Origin: an uncultured Erysipelotrichaceae bacterium
GTDB lineage: Bacteria > Bacillota_I > Bacilli_A > RF39 > UBA660
Assembly (NCBI GenBank): GCA_902766875.1
Contig: CACXFI010000105.1
Span: 1 to 24,999 of the forward strand
Length of the DNA: 24,999 nt
Reading direction: 5' to 3'
Notes under the pieces: model-generated
Database searches by the model: none
Told to the model about the DNA's origin: nothing
Seen by the model: the letters and a program-made list of their open reading frames with translations, nothing else
In this document: positions 1 to 6,814 of the stretch, piece by piece
Layout of the letters: each line of letters begins with the position of its first letter
Position numbering within the stretch: position 1 is the first letter of the stretch
Program-made: the position numbers and the translations under genes

Positions 1-165
1 ATGAAAGAACTATCAAATAATGAAAAATATAAAATAACAGGTGGAGCAATAAGTACTACTATAATAAATTCGGTAGCAAGACTTATAAGTACAATATATA
101 CATTAGGTAGAGCAGTAGGCAGTACTATAAGAAGAGCTGTTAATGGTAAAAGCTGTCCAATCTAA
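1..165 (+). CDS. Double-glycine leader peptide, bacteriocin-like precursor
   Basis: The sequence encodes a 54-residue peptide that I do not recognise as a named family member. Residues 1-15 fit the double-glycine leader pattern LSxxExxxIxGG: Leu4, Ser5, Glu8, Ile12, Gly14, Gly15. Cleavage after Gly15 would release a 39-residue core with no acidic residue, five basic residues (Arg27, Arg37, Arg44, Arg45, Lys50), a GxxxG motif (Gly36-Gly40) and a single Cys52 near the C-terminus. In known systems such leaders are removed by C39-peptidase ABC exporters, and GxxxG motifs are typical of two-peptide class II bacteriocins. No C39 exporter, immunity gene or partner peptide is visible. The ATG is the first base of the window, so its ribosome-binding site, and any extension upstream, cannot be checked. 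A hairpin terminator follows the stop at once. A signalling peptide is an alternative. Confidence 0.6.
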   Translation: MKELSNNEKYKITGGAISTTIINSVARLISTIYTLGRAVGSTIRRAVNGKSCPI

Positions 166-167
166 TA

Positions 168-194
168 AAAGAACATCTTAGATGTTCTTTTTAT
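168..194 (+). terminator. Rho-independent terminator of the leader-peptide gene
   Basis: A perfect 10-bp stem (168-177 with 181-190), three-base loop TTA and a following T-rich run begin two bases after the stop codon. Confidence 0.85.
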
Positions 195-229
195 ATAATT
201 AAAAATATTAAGAAAATTGTAGAATAATG

Positions 230-258
230 TTGTTTATCATTAAAATTAATGTTATAAT
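230..258 (+). promoter_or_regulatory. Housekeeping promoter for rpsU-yqeY
   Basis: TTGTTT at 230-235, 17-base spacer, TATAAT at 253-258 preceded by TGT (extended -10). The rpsU ribosome-binding site lies about 20 bases further on. Confidence 0.75.
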
Positions 259-291
259 ACTAAGTGATATAAAGCGGAAGGGAGGGATAGC

Positions 292-525
292 ATGCCTACA
301 ATATATGTTAGAAATAATAATTTAGATGGTGCATTCAAAAATCTTAGAACACAATTAGCTAAAGATGGTACCCTTTCAAAAGCTAGAGATAGAGCCGAAG
401 GATATAAGAAAACAGGTTTAAGAAACAGATTAGAAAAAGAAATAAATACTAGAAACTCTAAAAAAAATAACAAAAAGAATAATAATACAATTAGTTATAA
501 AAGGAATAATAATAAAACAAAGTAA
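292..525 (+). CDS. rpsU: Ribosomal protein bS21
   Basis: A 77-residue basic protein with the bS21 pattern: short beta start (PTIYVRNN), a helix around residues 11-22 (LDGAFKNLRTQL), then GTLSKARDRAEGYKK. bS21 belongs to the 30S subunit near the 16S rRNA 3' end and assists initiation. The start is supported by GGGAGGG five to eight bases upstream. Residues from about 52 onward form a low-complexity Lys/Asn tail longer than in most bS21 proteins (usually about 57-70 residues). It is followed 20 bases later by yqeY, the usual partner in Bacilli and many other bacteria, and shares its promoter. Confidence 0.92.
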   Translation: MPTIYVRNNNLDGAFKNLRTQLAKDGTLSKARDRAEGYKKTGLRNRLEKEINTRNSKKNNKKNNNTISYKRNNNKTK

Positions 526-545
526 AAATGAATGGAGATATAAAT

Positions 546-995
546 ATGACTTTAAACGAACAAATAAATAATGATTTAAAGAATTCCATGAAAACTAAAG
601 ATTCATTCACATTAGGGGTTATTAGAATGCTTAAAGGTGCTATTCAATTATCCAAAAGAAATGTTCATGACGAAGTAACAGATGAAGAAATAATTGATGT
701 AGTAACAAAGCAAATAAAATTAAGAAAAGATTCAATAGAAGAATTTAAAAAAGCAAATCGTGAAGATCTAATAAACCAAAATAAAGAAGAAATAAAAGTA
801 TTAGAAAAATATTTACCAGAACAATTATCAAAAGAAGAAATATTAAATATAATAGATGAAGCTTTTAATAAAATAAATCCTACTTCACAAAGAGAAATGG
901 GATTGATAATGAAAGAAATAACTCCTAAAGTAAAAGGTAAAGCTGATATGGGAGAGATAAGTAGAGTAATAAAAGAAAGAATGAATAATCTATAA
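546..995 (+). CDS. yqeY: YqeY/GatB-like domain protein
   Basis: A 149-residue protein matching the YqeY family along its length: an N-terminal helix with MKTKDSFTLGVIRMLKGAIQ, the central IKLRKDSIEEFKKANRED, then LEKYLPEQLSKEEI, and the C-terminal MGLIMKEITPKVKGKADMG. The family is related to the tRNA-binding tail domain of GatB (Asp/Glu-tRNA amidotransferase), but its exact role is unsettled. An ATG at 528 gives six extra residues, but GGAG at 534-537 sits eight bases before the ATG at 546 and the family begins there, so I chose 546. It is co-transcribed with rpsU, as in B. subtilis, and ends in a terminator. Confidence 0.9.
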   Translation: MTLNEQINNDLKNSMKTKDSFTLGVIRMLKGAIQLSKRNVHDEVTDEEIIDVVTKQIKLRKDSIEEFKKANREDLINQNKEEIKVLEKYLPEQLSKEEILNIIDEAFNKINPTSQREMGLIMKEITPKVKGKADMGEISRVIKERMNNL

Positions 996-1019
996 AGAGA
1001 ACTAAATGTTCTTTTTTTA
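996..1019 (+). terminator. Terminator after yqeY
   Basis: A seven-pair stem (996-1002 with 1008-1014, one G-T pair), five-base loop and a run of seven or more T, starting directly after the stop codon. Confidence 0.8.
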
Positions 1020-1023
1020 TATA

Positions 1024-1052
1024 TTGACAATAAATATAGTATTTGCTAGAAT
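1024..1052 (+). promoter_or_regulatory. Near-consensus housekeeping promoter
   Basis: Perfect TTGACA at 1024-1029, 17-base spacer, TAGAAT at 1047-1052 preceded by TGC (extended -10). It is the strongest-looking promoter in the window and drives the two unrecognised genes that follow. Confidence 0.85.
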
Positions 1053-1075
1053 ATAAACTACTTTGAGGTGATTTT

Positions 1076-1447
1076 ATGAATGATTATAGTAATAATACAA
1101 TAGAAGAAATAAATAAACTTGCTAAAGAATTACATGAAGGCATATTTTATGAAGAAGAAATATCAGAAATTCTAGAAAAAATATCTTTCTATAATCAAAT
1201 AGGAATATTTAAATATATAAAAGAGTATCCTACAGTAATAGCTCAAAATATTAACCTATCCTTTAGTAGATATAATTATTTAAAAGAAAATGGTATAACA
1301 ATCAATCAAAATAATGCTGATGACCTATTTTTAATAAATAGACATTTTAAAGAAAAATACAATATAACAAATGAAGAATTACTAACAAAATATAATTATA
1401 ATCCTTTTGAAAAAAAAGCTAAAGTTTTAACTATAAGAAAGAATTAA
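1076..1447 (+). CDS. Hypothetical protein, helical
   Basis: I do not recognise this 123-residue protein. It has no signal peptide, membrane segment or Cys residue. The N-terminal half is acidic and helical (about residues 9-40). Residues 45-110 look like paired helices with the pattern FKYIKEYPTVIAQNI, YLKENGI and FKEKYNITNEELLTKYNY, loosely recalling helical-repeat proteins such as mTERF; I would not name it on that basis. GAGGTG six bases before the ATG and an excellent promoter make expression likely. It sits between yqeY and yqfC, where B. subtilis carries yqfA and yqfB, to which it shows no resemblance. It probably forms an operon with the next gene, five bases downstream. Confidence 0.75.
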   Translation: MNDYSNNTIEEINKLAKELHEGIFYEEEISEILEKISFYNQIGIFKYIKEYPTVIAQNINLSFSRYNYLKENGITINQNNADDLFLINRHFKEKYNITNEELLTKYNYNPFEKKAKVLTIRKN

Positions 1448-1452
1448 CAAAA

Positions 1453-1827
1453 ATGAATCAAAACGAAAAAACAGTATTAAATAACTTGCTAAATAGAATT
1501 GATGAAAGTTCTTATCCAGAATTAGAAAAAATGTTCAATACATCAATAAATGAATTAAACGAAACACACATTGGAGGATTATTAACTATATTTAATAGGG
1601 AAATAAATATTGGTAAAGCTGCTACAGACGAAATAATAAGAGAAACATTAATAAATATTGATTACATATCTGATGCTCAAATAGAATACAATCTTATGCA
1701 AATAGAATTAAATAATTATAATTTAAGAGAATTAGAATCTTTTATAGATACTCAAATTAATCTATTAAATAATCAAAATAATAATCAAAAAAAGAAAAAA
1801 ATAAAAGCAAAAAAAGAATTTATATAA
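1453..1827 (+). CDS. Hypothetical protein, helical with Lys/Asn tail
   Basis: A 124-residue protein of no recognised family. Residues 1-105 appear helical (PELEKMFNTSINELN; an IGGLLTIFNREINIGKAA segment; a long helix around 78-105), followed by an Asn/Gln- and Lys-rich tail. There is no signal sequence, membrane span or Cys. The upstream spacer is only five bases and lacks a clear Shine-Dalgarno (AAGAATTAACAAAA), so translation probably couples to the gene before it. The stop codon lies inside the terminator hairpin. Both genes seem to act together, but nothing here shows how. Confidence 0.7.
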   Translation: MNQNEKTVLNNLLNRIDESSYPELEKMFNTSINELNETHIGGLLTIFNREINIGKAATDEIIRETLINIDYISDAQIEYNLMQIELNNYNLRELESFIDTQINLLNNQNNNQKKKKIKAKKEFI

Positions 1828-1845
1828 TTATAAATTCTTTTTTTA
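1813..1845 (+). terminator. Terminator overlapping the stop codon
   Basis: Nine-pair stem 1816-1824 with 1829-1837, extended by A-T pairs on both sides, four-base loop, then a T run. The TAA at 1825-1827 forms part of the loop. Confidence 0.8.
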
Positions 1846-1886
1846 TATTTACTATTATTATGAATATATTATATAAAGGAGATAAA

Positions 1887-2123
1887 ATGAATTTGCTTAA
1901 ACATATAAAAAAATATTTAAATGATTATGAATATAAAATAACAATAACTAATGACTATATAAACATTAAAAACTATACAGAAATAAAAGATTATAGTGGC
2001 ACTAAAATAATCATAAAGTCAAAAGAAAATACAACAACTATTAATGGGATTAACTTAATAATAATAAAAATGTTAGATCAAGAACTATTAATAAAAGGTA
2101 AAATTATATCTATAGAACTATAG
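1887..2123 (+). CDS. yqfC: Sporulation protein YqfC (YabP/YqfC family)
   Basis: A 78-residue protein with the YabP/YqfC beta-rich pattern: ITITNDYINIKNYTEIKDYS, then IIIKSKENTTTINGINLIII, ending LLIKGKIISIEL. In B. subtilis yqfC and yqfD are expressed in the mother cell under SigE during sporulation; the molecular role of YqfC is not settled. The reading frame also has an ATG at 1860, but AAAGGAG at 1875-1881 precedes the ATG at 1887 and the family starts there, so I chose 1887. The first ORF after a terminator, it needs its own promoter; I see no convincing SigE box in the 40 bases before it. It is followed 12 bases later by yqfD. Confidence 0.82.
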   Translation: MNLLKHIKKYLNDYEYKITITNDYINIKNYTEIKDYSGTKIIIKSKENTTTINGINLIIIKMLDQELLIKGKIISIEL

Positions 2124-2135
2124 GGTGGTGATAAT

Positions 2136-3317
2136 ATAGACAACTCTTTTATAAAAAAATATAACAATATTATTAAAGTAAGAATAACAGGGAAAAATAT
2201 AAATAACTATATAAAAAAATTAATAAAAAACAAAATAACAATATTAAATCTAAATTATATATCATATAAAGAAATAATCTTAATAATATATGAAAAAGAT
2301 TATAAAAAACTATTAAAAGAAAAAACAATTTATAAAATAGAAATAATAGATAAATTAGGAAAGCTTAAAATCAGAGATAATATTTACAAAAATAGCATAT
2401 TAATAATATTTATAATAATAGGAATAAGCTTAGTATATTTATTATCAAATATAATATTCGATTTAGAAATAATACACTCTAAAAAAAATATAAGAAACCT
2501 AGTAAAAGAAGAATTATATAAAAATGGTATTCATAAATATAGCTTAAAGAAAAATAAAAATGAATTAAAGGAAATAGAAAAAAAAATATTAAAAGAAAAT
2601 AAAAGCAAATTAGAATGGATAGAAATAATAACAAATGGCACTAAATATACGATTAAAGTACAAGAAAGGGTAATTAATAAAAAAGAAAAAGCAACTAATA
2701 TAAGAGATATAGTTTCAAGCAAAAATGCCACAATAACAAAAATTAATGCCATAAATGGTGAAAAAGTAAAATTATTAAATAATTATATTCATAAAGACGA
2801 AACAATCATATCAGGTACAATAAATCACACAGATGGCAAAATAACATATACACAAGCAGAAGGAGATGTATATGGAGATGTTTGGTATATAGTAAAAATA
2901 GAATACCCATATATAAATAATAATAGCAAAACTACAGGAAAAAAAGATAATATCTTAATAATAAACTTTTTAAATCATAAAATATATTTTTTTAATAAAA
3001 ACAAATATAAAAATTATAAATACAAAGAAAAAATACTCCTATCTAATAATTTCATTCCAATATATATATTAGAACAAAAAAGAGAAGAAACTATCATAAC
3101 AGAATCTATATATACCGAAGATGAAGCTATTAACGAAGCACAAGATTTAGCATCAAAAAGACTATTAAAAAGTAATAAAAATATACAAGCTATAAATAAA
3201 ATTCATATATTAAATAAAGAATTAGGAGAAAACACAATAAAACTAAAATTATTTATAAGTGTTAATGAAAATATAAAAAAATATAAAACTATTGATACAA
3301 ATAAAAAAGACCAATAA
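2136..3317 (+). CDS. yqfD: Sporulation protein YqfD, apparent ATA start
   Basis: An open frame of 393 codons reads as YqfD, a mother-cell membrane protein of endospore formers. Visible parts: an N-terminal domain with IIKVRITGKNINNYIKKLI, one membrane segment at about residues 87-110, then WIEIITNGTKYTIKVQER, a region about 200-260 with the pattern VSSKNATITKINAINGEKV and EGDVYGDVWY, and a charged C-terminus. I found no in-frame ATG, GTG, TTG or CTG anywhere in it. The strong site GGTGGTGAT at 2124-2132 is followed after three bases by ATA at 2136-2138, exactly where gpr, spoIIP and ireB (GGTGAT, three bases) have ATG. Start at ATA gives the family's usual N-terminus and length. AUA initiation is rare; an ATG-to-ATA change or sequencing error is the alternative. 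It follows yqfC by 12 bases. Confidence 0.8.
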   Translation: MDNSFIKKYNNIIKVRITGKNINNYIKKLIKNKITILNLNYISYKEIILIIYEKDYKKLLKEKTIYKIEIIDKLGKLKIRDNIYKNSILIIFIIIGISLVYLLSNIIFDLEIIHSKKNIRNLVKEELYKNGIHKYSLKKNKNELKEIEKKILKENKSKLEWIEIITNGTKYTIKVQERVINKKEKATNIRDIVSSKNATITKINAINGEKVKLLNNYIHKDETIISGTINHTDGKITYTQAEGDVYGDVWYIVKIEYPYINNNSKTTGKKDNILIINFLNHKIYFFNKNKYKNYKYKEKILLSNNFIPIYILEQKREETIITESIYTEDEAINEAQDLASKRLLKSNKNIQAINKIHILNKELGENTIKLKLFISVNENIKKYKTIDTNKKDQ

Positions 3318-3324
3318 TGGTCTT
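3300..3324 (-). terminator. Terminator of the transglutaminase-like gene
   Basis: A perfect seven-pair stem, 3307-3313 with 3318-3324, four-base loop. On the minus strand it is followed by a run of six T (3303-3308 as A). It may also stop yqfD transcripts, but the plus strand lacks a T run. Confidence 0.7.
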
Positions 3325-4222
3325 ATGCTTCTTTATAATACATATTATTATATTCATGATCTCCATCATTAATATATTTTAAATTATCAGTAGTAATCAA
3401 AAAATATTTATCTCTAGTCATATTCTTCTCACTAACAGGATCATCCCAAGTTAAATCCAAATGATACCATTTGCCATCAACAAACACCAAATTCCAAATA
3501 TGTTCATCAGTACTAATCTTATAATTGATAATATTTAATTTATCTAAAAAGATAGCCATAGCATCACTATAACCACTACATATACCCTTATTTTCAAAAA
3601 ACACACCATATGCAGTATTAGAGCTATAAGTATCATCATCAATATTATCCATCTTGTAAGTATCATAATCAGTATTATCTATAATATAATCGTGTAATAT
3701 CTTAATCTTTTCTCTAGGAGTCATATTATTAGTAATTTTCTCTTTTATAATTTCATCAATCTTAGAATCAATCTTTTCAATTTCATCTTTAGTATATGTA
3801 TGATTAACTCTAATACTAAAAGTTCTATCATCATGACTTACTTCTAATGTTTCAAAAGTGTTATATGGATGAACATAATTATTAAAAACTGATAAAGTAT
3901 CATTATCCTTAGCTAAAATATCCAAATCATTAATACATTCTTTATATTCTATATCACAATATCTTTCTACAAAATCACTACCACTATTAATAATATAGTA
4001 AATAGAATCATATAATTCTTTTTTATTACTAATTTTAGCTTCAGAATAATTATCAATATACGAAAAATTATCTTCTAAATAATATTCATTCTCATAAGTA
4101 TCAGCATATTTATGCTCTATACTACTAGATATAAAATAATACTCAATATTATCTTTATCTACCGCGCAAAAAGCCACCAATATCATAAGTAACATTCCTA
4201 AAACTAAAATTATATTCTTCAT
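3323..4222 (-). CDS. Secreted transglutaminase-like protein
   Basis: A 299-residue protein with a hydrophobic N-terminal signal or anchor (residues 3-20) and a C-terminal transglutaminase-like (papain-fold) domain. The Cys-His-Asp triad is visible: Cys215 in GICSGYSDAM, His241 in DEHIWNLV, Asp256 in HLDLTWDDP, with REKIKILHDYIIDN ahead of them. Such domains are usually cysteine peptidases or amidases and sometimes cross-linkers. Residues 21-150 are acidic and Tyr-rich with no recognised domain. The start is supported by GGTGAT before ATG and a housekeeping-type promoter. It lies between sporulation genes, but its promoter does not look sporulation-specific. The substrate cannot be inferred. 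Confidence 0.82.
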   Translation of the reverse strand: MKNIILVLGMLLMILVAFCAVDKDNIEYYFISSSIEHKYADTYENEYYLEDNFSYIDNYSEAKISNKKELYDSIYYIINSGSDFVERYCDIEYKECINDLDILAKDNDTLSVFNNYVHPYNTFETLEVSHDDRTFSIRVNHTYTKDEIEKIDSKIDEIIKEKITNNMTPREKIKILHDYIIDNTDYDTYKMDNIDDDTYSSNTAYGVFFENKGICSGYSDAMAIFLDKLNIINYKISTDEHIWNLVFVDGKWYHLDLTWDDPVSEKNMTRDKYFLITTDNLKYINDGDHEYNNMYYKEA

Positions 4223-4241
4223 ATTACTATCACCATAATTA

Positions 4242-4270
4242 ATTATATCAAAGAAAAAAAAACATGTAAA
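4242..4270 (-). promoter_or_regulatory. Housekeeping promoter for the transglutaminase-like gene
   Basis: On the minus strand TTTACA (4265-4270), 17-base spacer, TATAAT (4242-4247), about 20 bases before the start codon. Confidence 0.7.
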
Positions 4271-4340
4271 TTATAAATTAAATATTTTAAAATAATTAAT
4301 TCTACATTTTACATTCAAATATAAAATTTGTAAAATAATA

Positions 4341-4363
4341 AAAAAAAGAAACTATTTAGTTTC
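4341..4363 (-). terminator. Terminator of rpsT
   Basis: A six-pair stem, 4348-4353 with 4358-4363, four-base loop, then seven T on the minus strand (4341-4347). The rpsT stop codon (4352-4354) is inside the stem and loop. Confidence 0.8.
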
Positions 4364-4621
4364 CATATTATTAACTTTAAGAGTTAAACGAGATTTCTCT
4401 CTATCAACTTTATTTTTATGTACTAATCCTTTAGATTTAGCGTTATCTAAACTTTTTATAGCAAGCCTTAATTGCTTTTCTGCTTCCTCTTTATTACCAC
4501 TAGCTACAGCTTGATCAGTTCTTCTAATTGAATTTTTAACAGTAGATTTAAGTTGCTGATTAGCCTTAGTTACCTTACTAATTTGTCTAATTTTCTTTTC
4601 CGCATTTTTTACATTTGCCAT
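4352..4621 (-). CDS. rpsT: Ribosomal protein bS20
   Basis: An 89-residue, Lys-rich, all-helical protein beginning MANVKNAEKKIRQ and carrying the typical C-terminal block AIKSLDNAKSKGLVHKNKV followed by DREKSRLTLKVN. bS20 binds 16S rRNA in the 30S subunit. An upstream ATG at 4630 gives MNK first, but AGAGGAG directly abuts that codon. The ATG at 4621 lies nine bases from GGAG and matches the family start, so I chose 4621. It diverges from gpr, the same arrangement as in B. subtilis. Confidence 0.95.
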   Translation of the reverse strand: MANVKNAEKKIRQISKVTKANQQLKSTVKNSIRRTDQAVASGNKEEAEKQLRLAIKSLDNAKSKGLVHKNKVDREKSRLTLKVNNMETK

Positions 4622-4653
4622 TTTATTCATCTCCTCTCAAAAGCACTAAAGAT

Positions 4654-4682
4654 ATTTTATCAAAAAAATATAGAAAACGCAA
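4654..4682 (-). promoter_or_regulatory. Housekeeping promoter for rpsT
   Basis: On the minus strand TTGCGT (4677-4682), 17-base spacer, TAAAAT (4654-4659) preceded by TGA. I see no convincing SigF/SigG-type box for the divergent gpr in the same interval. Confidence 0.65.
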
Positions 4683-4724
4683 ATATTTTTTATCTTTTTT
4701 GGAAAAATATTACTAGGTGATAAC

Positions 4725-5747
4725 ATGAAACATGAAATAGATTTAAAAAAATATAATATCCATACAGATTTACTAGTAGAGCAAGTAGGAGAAGATTTAT
4801 ACAATTCATATACTAAAACAGAAAAAAATTGCAAAATAACCAAAATAGATATAGATCAAAATCTAAGTAAAGAATTAAATAAAACTAAAGGGACATACAT
4901 AACAATAGCATTCAAAGATATAACAGATATAGATAACAGAGAAGAAGTAGGTAGTATATTAGTAAAATATATAAAAGAATTGTTAAAATTAGAAAAAATT
5001 AAAGAAAACGATAGTTGTCTAGTAATAGGATTAGGTAATTCATACGTAACAGCAGATAGTCTTGGGCCAAAAACTATTAATAACATCCTAATAACAAGAC
5101 ATCTAATGATATTAAATAAATTAAAAAAAGGTATAAGAAGTGTAGCTGGGTTTATTCCAAACGTTATGGCTAATACAGGTATGGAAACATATGACATAAT
5201 AAAAGGCATAATAGAAACTACCAAACCAAATTTTATAATTATAATAGATTCTTTAAAAGCATCTTCAATAGATAGAATAAATAAAACAATACAACTCACA
5301 AATACAGGAATAAATCCAGGAAGTGGAATAGGCAATTATAGATTAGAAATAAGTAAAAAAACACTAAACATACCAGTTATAGCAATTGGAGTTCCTACAG
5401 TAGTAGATTCCAGCACCATAGTATCAAATACTATAACATACATATATAAACATTTATCATATCTAAAAGATAAAAATACAATAAATAAATTAATAGTATC
5501 TAGAACTAACTATATAGATAAAATTAAAAAACAAGATTTATCTAATGAAGAAAAAGAAGAATATTTTGGATTAATTGGTACTCTTTCTGAAGGCAAAAAA
5601 TATAATTTAATAAAAGAAGTATTAGAAGGAATAGACTACGATTTAATAGTAACACCCAAAGATATAGATTTTATAATAAATAAATTAGGAGAAGTAATAG
5701 GCTTTTCTATAAACAATGCTTTAAGTAGTGAAATAAATAATTACTAA
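4725..5747 (+). CDS. gpr: Germination protease GPR (A25 family)
   Basis: A 340-residue member of the spore germination protease family, which starts degradation of small acid-soluble spore proteins on germination. Diagnostic blocks are present: NIHTDLLVE near residues 11-19 (family IRTDLAVE, close to the zymogen cleavage region), LVIGLGNSYVTADSLGP, TRHLMI, TGMETYDIIKG, INPGSGIGN, and IAIGVPTVVD. The two Asp residues that align with the proposed catalytic pair are Asp111 (in VTADSLGP) and Asp175 (in IIIDSLK); assigning them is from family knowledge. The start is set by GGTGAT three bases before ATG. It is transcribed toward spoIIP, 53 bases downstream. Its presence strongly implies real endospores with SASPs. 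Known gpr genes are forespore-expressed. Confidence 0.93.
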   Translation: MKHEIDLKKYNIHTDLLVEQVGEDLYNSYTKTEKNCKITKIDIDQNLSKELNKTKGTYITIAFKDITDIDNREEVGSILVKYIKELLKLEKIKENDSCLVIGLGNSYVTADSLGPKTINNILITRHLMILNKLKKGIRSVAGFIPNVMANTGMETYDIIKGIIETTKPNFIIIIDSLKASSIDRINKTIQLTNTGINPGSGIGNYRLEISKKTLNIPVIAIGVPTVVDSSTIVSNTITYIYKHLSYLKDKNTINKLIVSRTNYIDKIKKQDLSNEEKEEYFGLIGTLSEGKKYNLIKEVLEGIDYDLIVTPKDIDFIINKLGEVIGFSINNALSSEINNY

Positions 5748-5800
5748 TAAATACGACAAAATAATCATATTATATAACATATAATAAACTTGGTGATTAT

Positions 5801-6814
5801 ATGACAAAAATGAAATTAAAAAATAATAATATTAAAAAAAAGAAATTAACAAAACTAAAAATTTTATTTTATGTATTAATAATATATTCATCACTATCAT
5901 TATCATATTATATAAATATGAAATATAACAAAATTATAACAAATAAAGACATAATACAGTTATTACTAGATGATGAAAATTTAAATACCCTAAATAATAT
6001 TAAAACAACTAATATCATTAATAAAACCATGAATTTAATATTTAGTATAGATATTAAGAATCCCAAAACTATACTAAACACCACCATAATAAATAATAAT
6101 AAAGAAGTAAAAGTAAAAGAAAATACCGAAATAACTTTAGAAGAAGTAGAAAAGACAAGTAATTATATAGAAGATCCAAATCCTAAGGTAAGTAATAACC
6201 CTATAGTATATCTATATAATACTCATCAATTAGAAAATTACAACAATGATTATTTACAGATATACGGAATAACACCAAACGTTCAAATGGCTAGCTATAT
6301 ATTAAAAGAAAAGCTAAATAATAACGGTATAAATACAATAGTAGAAAAAACAGATATAACAAACACACTAAAAATAAAAAATTGGCCTTATTATAAAAGC
6401 TACGATGTAACAAGAGATTTAATTAATTCAAATAAAGAAAAATATCCAACATTAAAGTATTATATAGATATCCATAGAGATTCTATTTCCAAAGAATATA
6501 CCACTATAAATATAGACAATAAATATTATGCTAGAATACTATTTGTTTTAGGCCTAGAAAACAAATCATATAATGATAATTTAAAATTAATGGAAAACAT
6601 AAATCACTTAATAGAAGAAGAATATCCCGGTCTATCTAGAGGAATATTAAAAAAAGAAGGAGAAAATGTGAATGGAGTATATAACCAAGATATAGACAAA
6701 AATATAATATTAATAGAAATAGGTAGTACAGAAAACACTATAGAAGAAGTATATAATACAATTAACGCTTTATCCATAATCTTAACTAAATATATAGGAG
6801 ATGATAAAAATTAA
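5801..6814 (+). CDS. spoIIP: Stage II sporulation protein P (SpoIIP), peptidoglycan amidase/endopeptidase
   Basis: A 337-residue SpoIIP. It has a basic start and a membrane anchor (about residues 20-37), then an Asn-rich linker to about 130, then the amidase_3-like SpoIIP domain. Visible metal-site candidates are His142 and Glu145 in NTHQLENY, His225 in DIHRD, and the catalytic Glu306 in LIEIGSTEN. SpoIIP cuts septal peptidoglycan with SpoIID during engulfment, in the mother cell. GGTGAT lies three bases before ATG. CATATAAT at 5778-5785 resembles a SigE -10 box but lacks a well-spaced -35, so I do not annotate it. The ends of gpr and the start of spoIIP agree with B. subtilis order. The next gene overlaps by 14 bases. 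Confidence 0.93.
   Translation: MTKMKLKNNNIKKKKLTKLKILFYVLIIYSSLSLSYYINMKYNKIITNKDIIQLLLDDENLNTLNNIKTTNIINKTMNLIFSIDIKNPKTILNTTIINNNKEVKVKENTEITLEEVEKTSNYIEDPNPKVSNNPIVYLYNTHQLENYNNDYLQIYGITPNVQMASYILKEKLNNNGINTIVEKTDITNTLKIKNWPYYKSYDVTRDLINSNKEKYPTLKYYIDIHRDSISKEYTTINIDNKYYARILFVLGLENKSYNDNLKLMENINHLIEEEYPGLSRGILKKEGENVNGVYNQDIDKNIILIEIGSTENTIEEVYNTINALSIILTKYIGDDKN

Noticed and set aside
2124..3317. yqfD as a pseudogene or frameshifted gene
   Set aside because: The frame is intact for 393 codons, has family motifs to the end, and a well-placed ribosome-binding site; only the start codon is odd.
4646..5335. Minus-strand open frames opposite gpr
   Set aside because: No ribosome-binding sites and low-complexity hydrophobic translation; shadows of the gpr reading frame.
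5748..5800. SigE promoter for spoIIP
   Set aside because: CATATAAT resembles a -10, but the nearest ATCATATT is only six bases before it, which is too close for a -35; such matches are expected in A+T-rich DNA.
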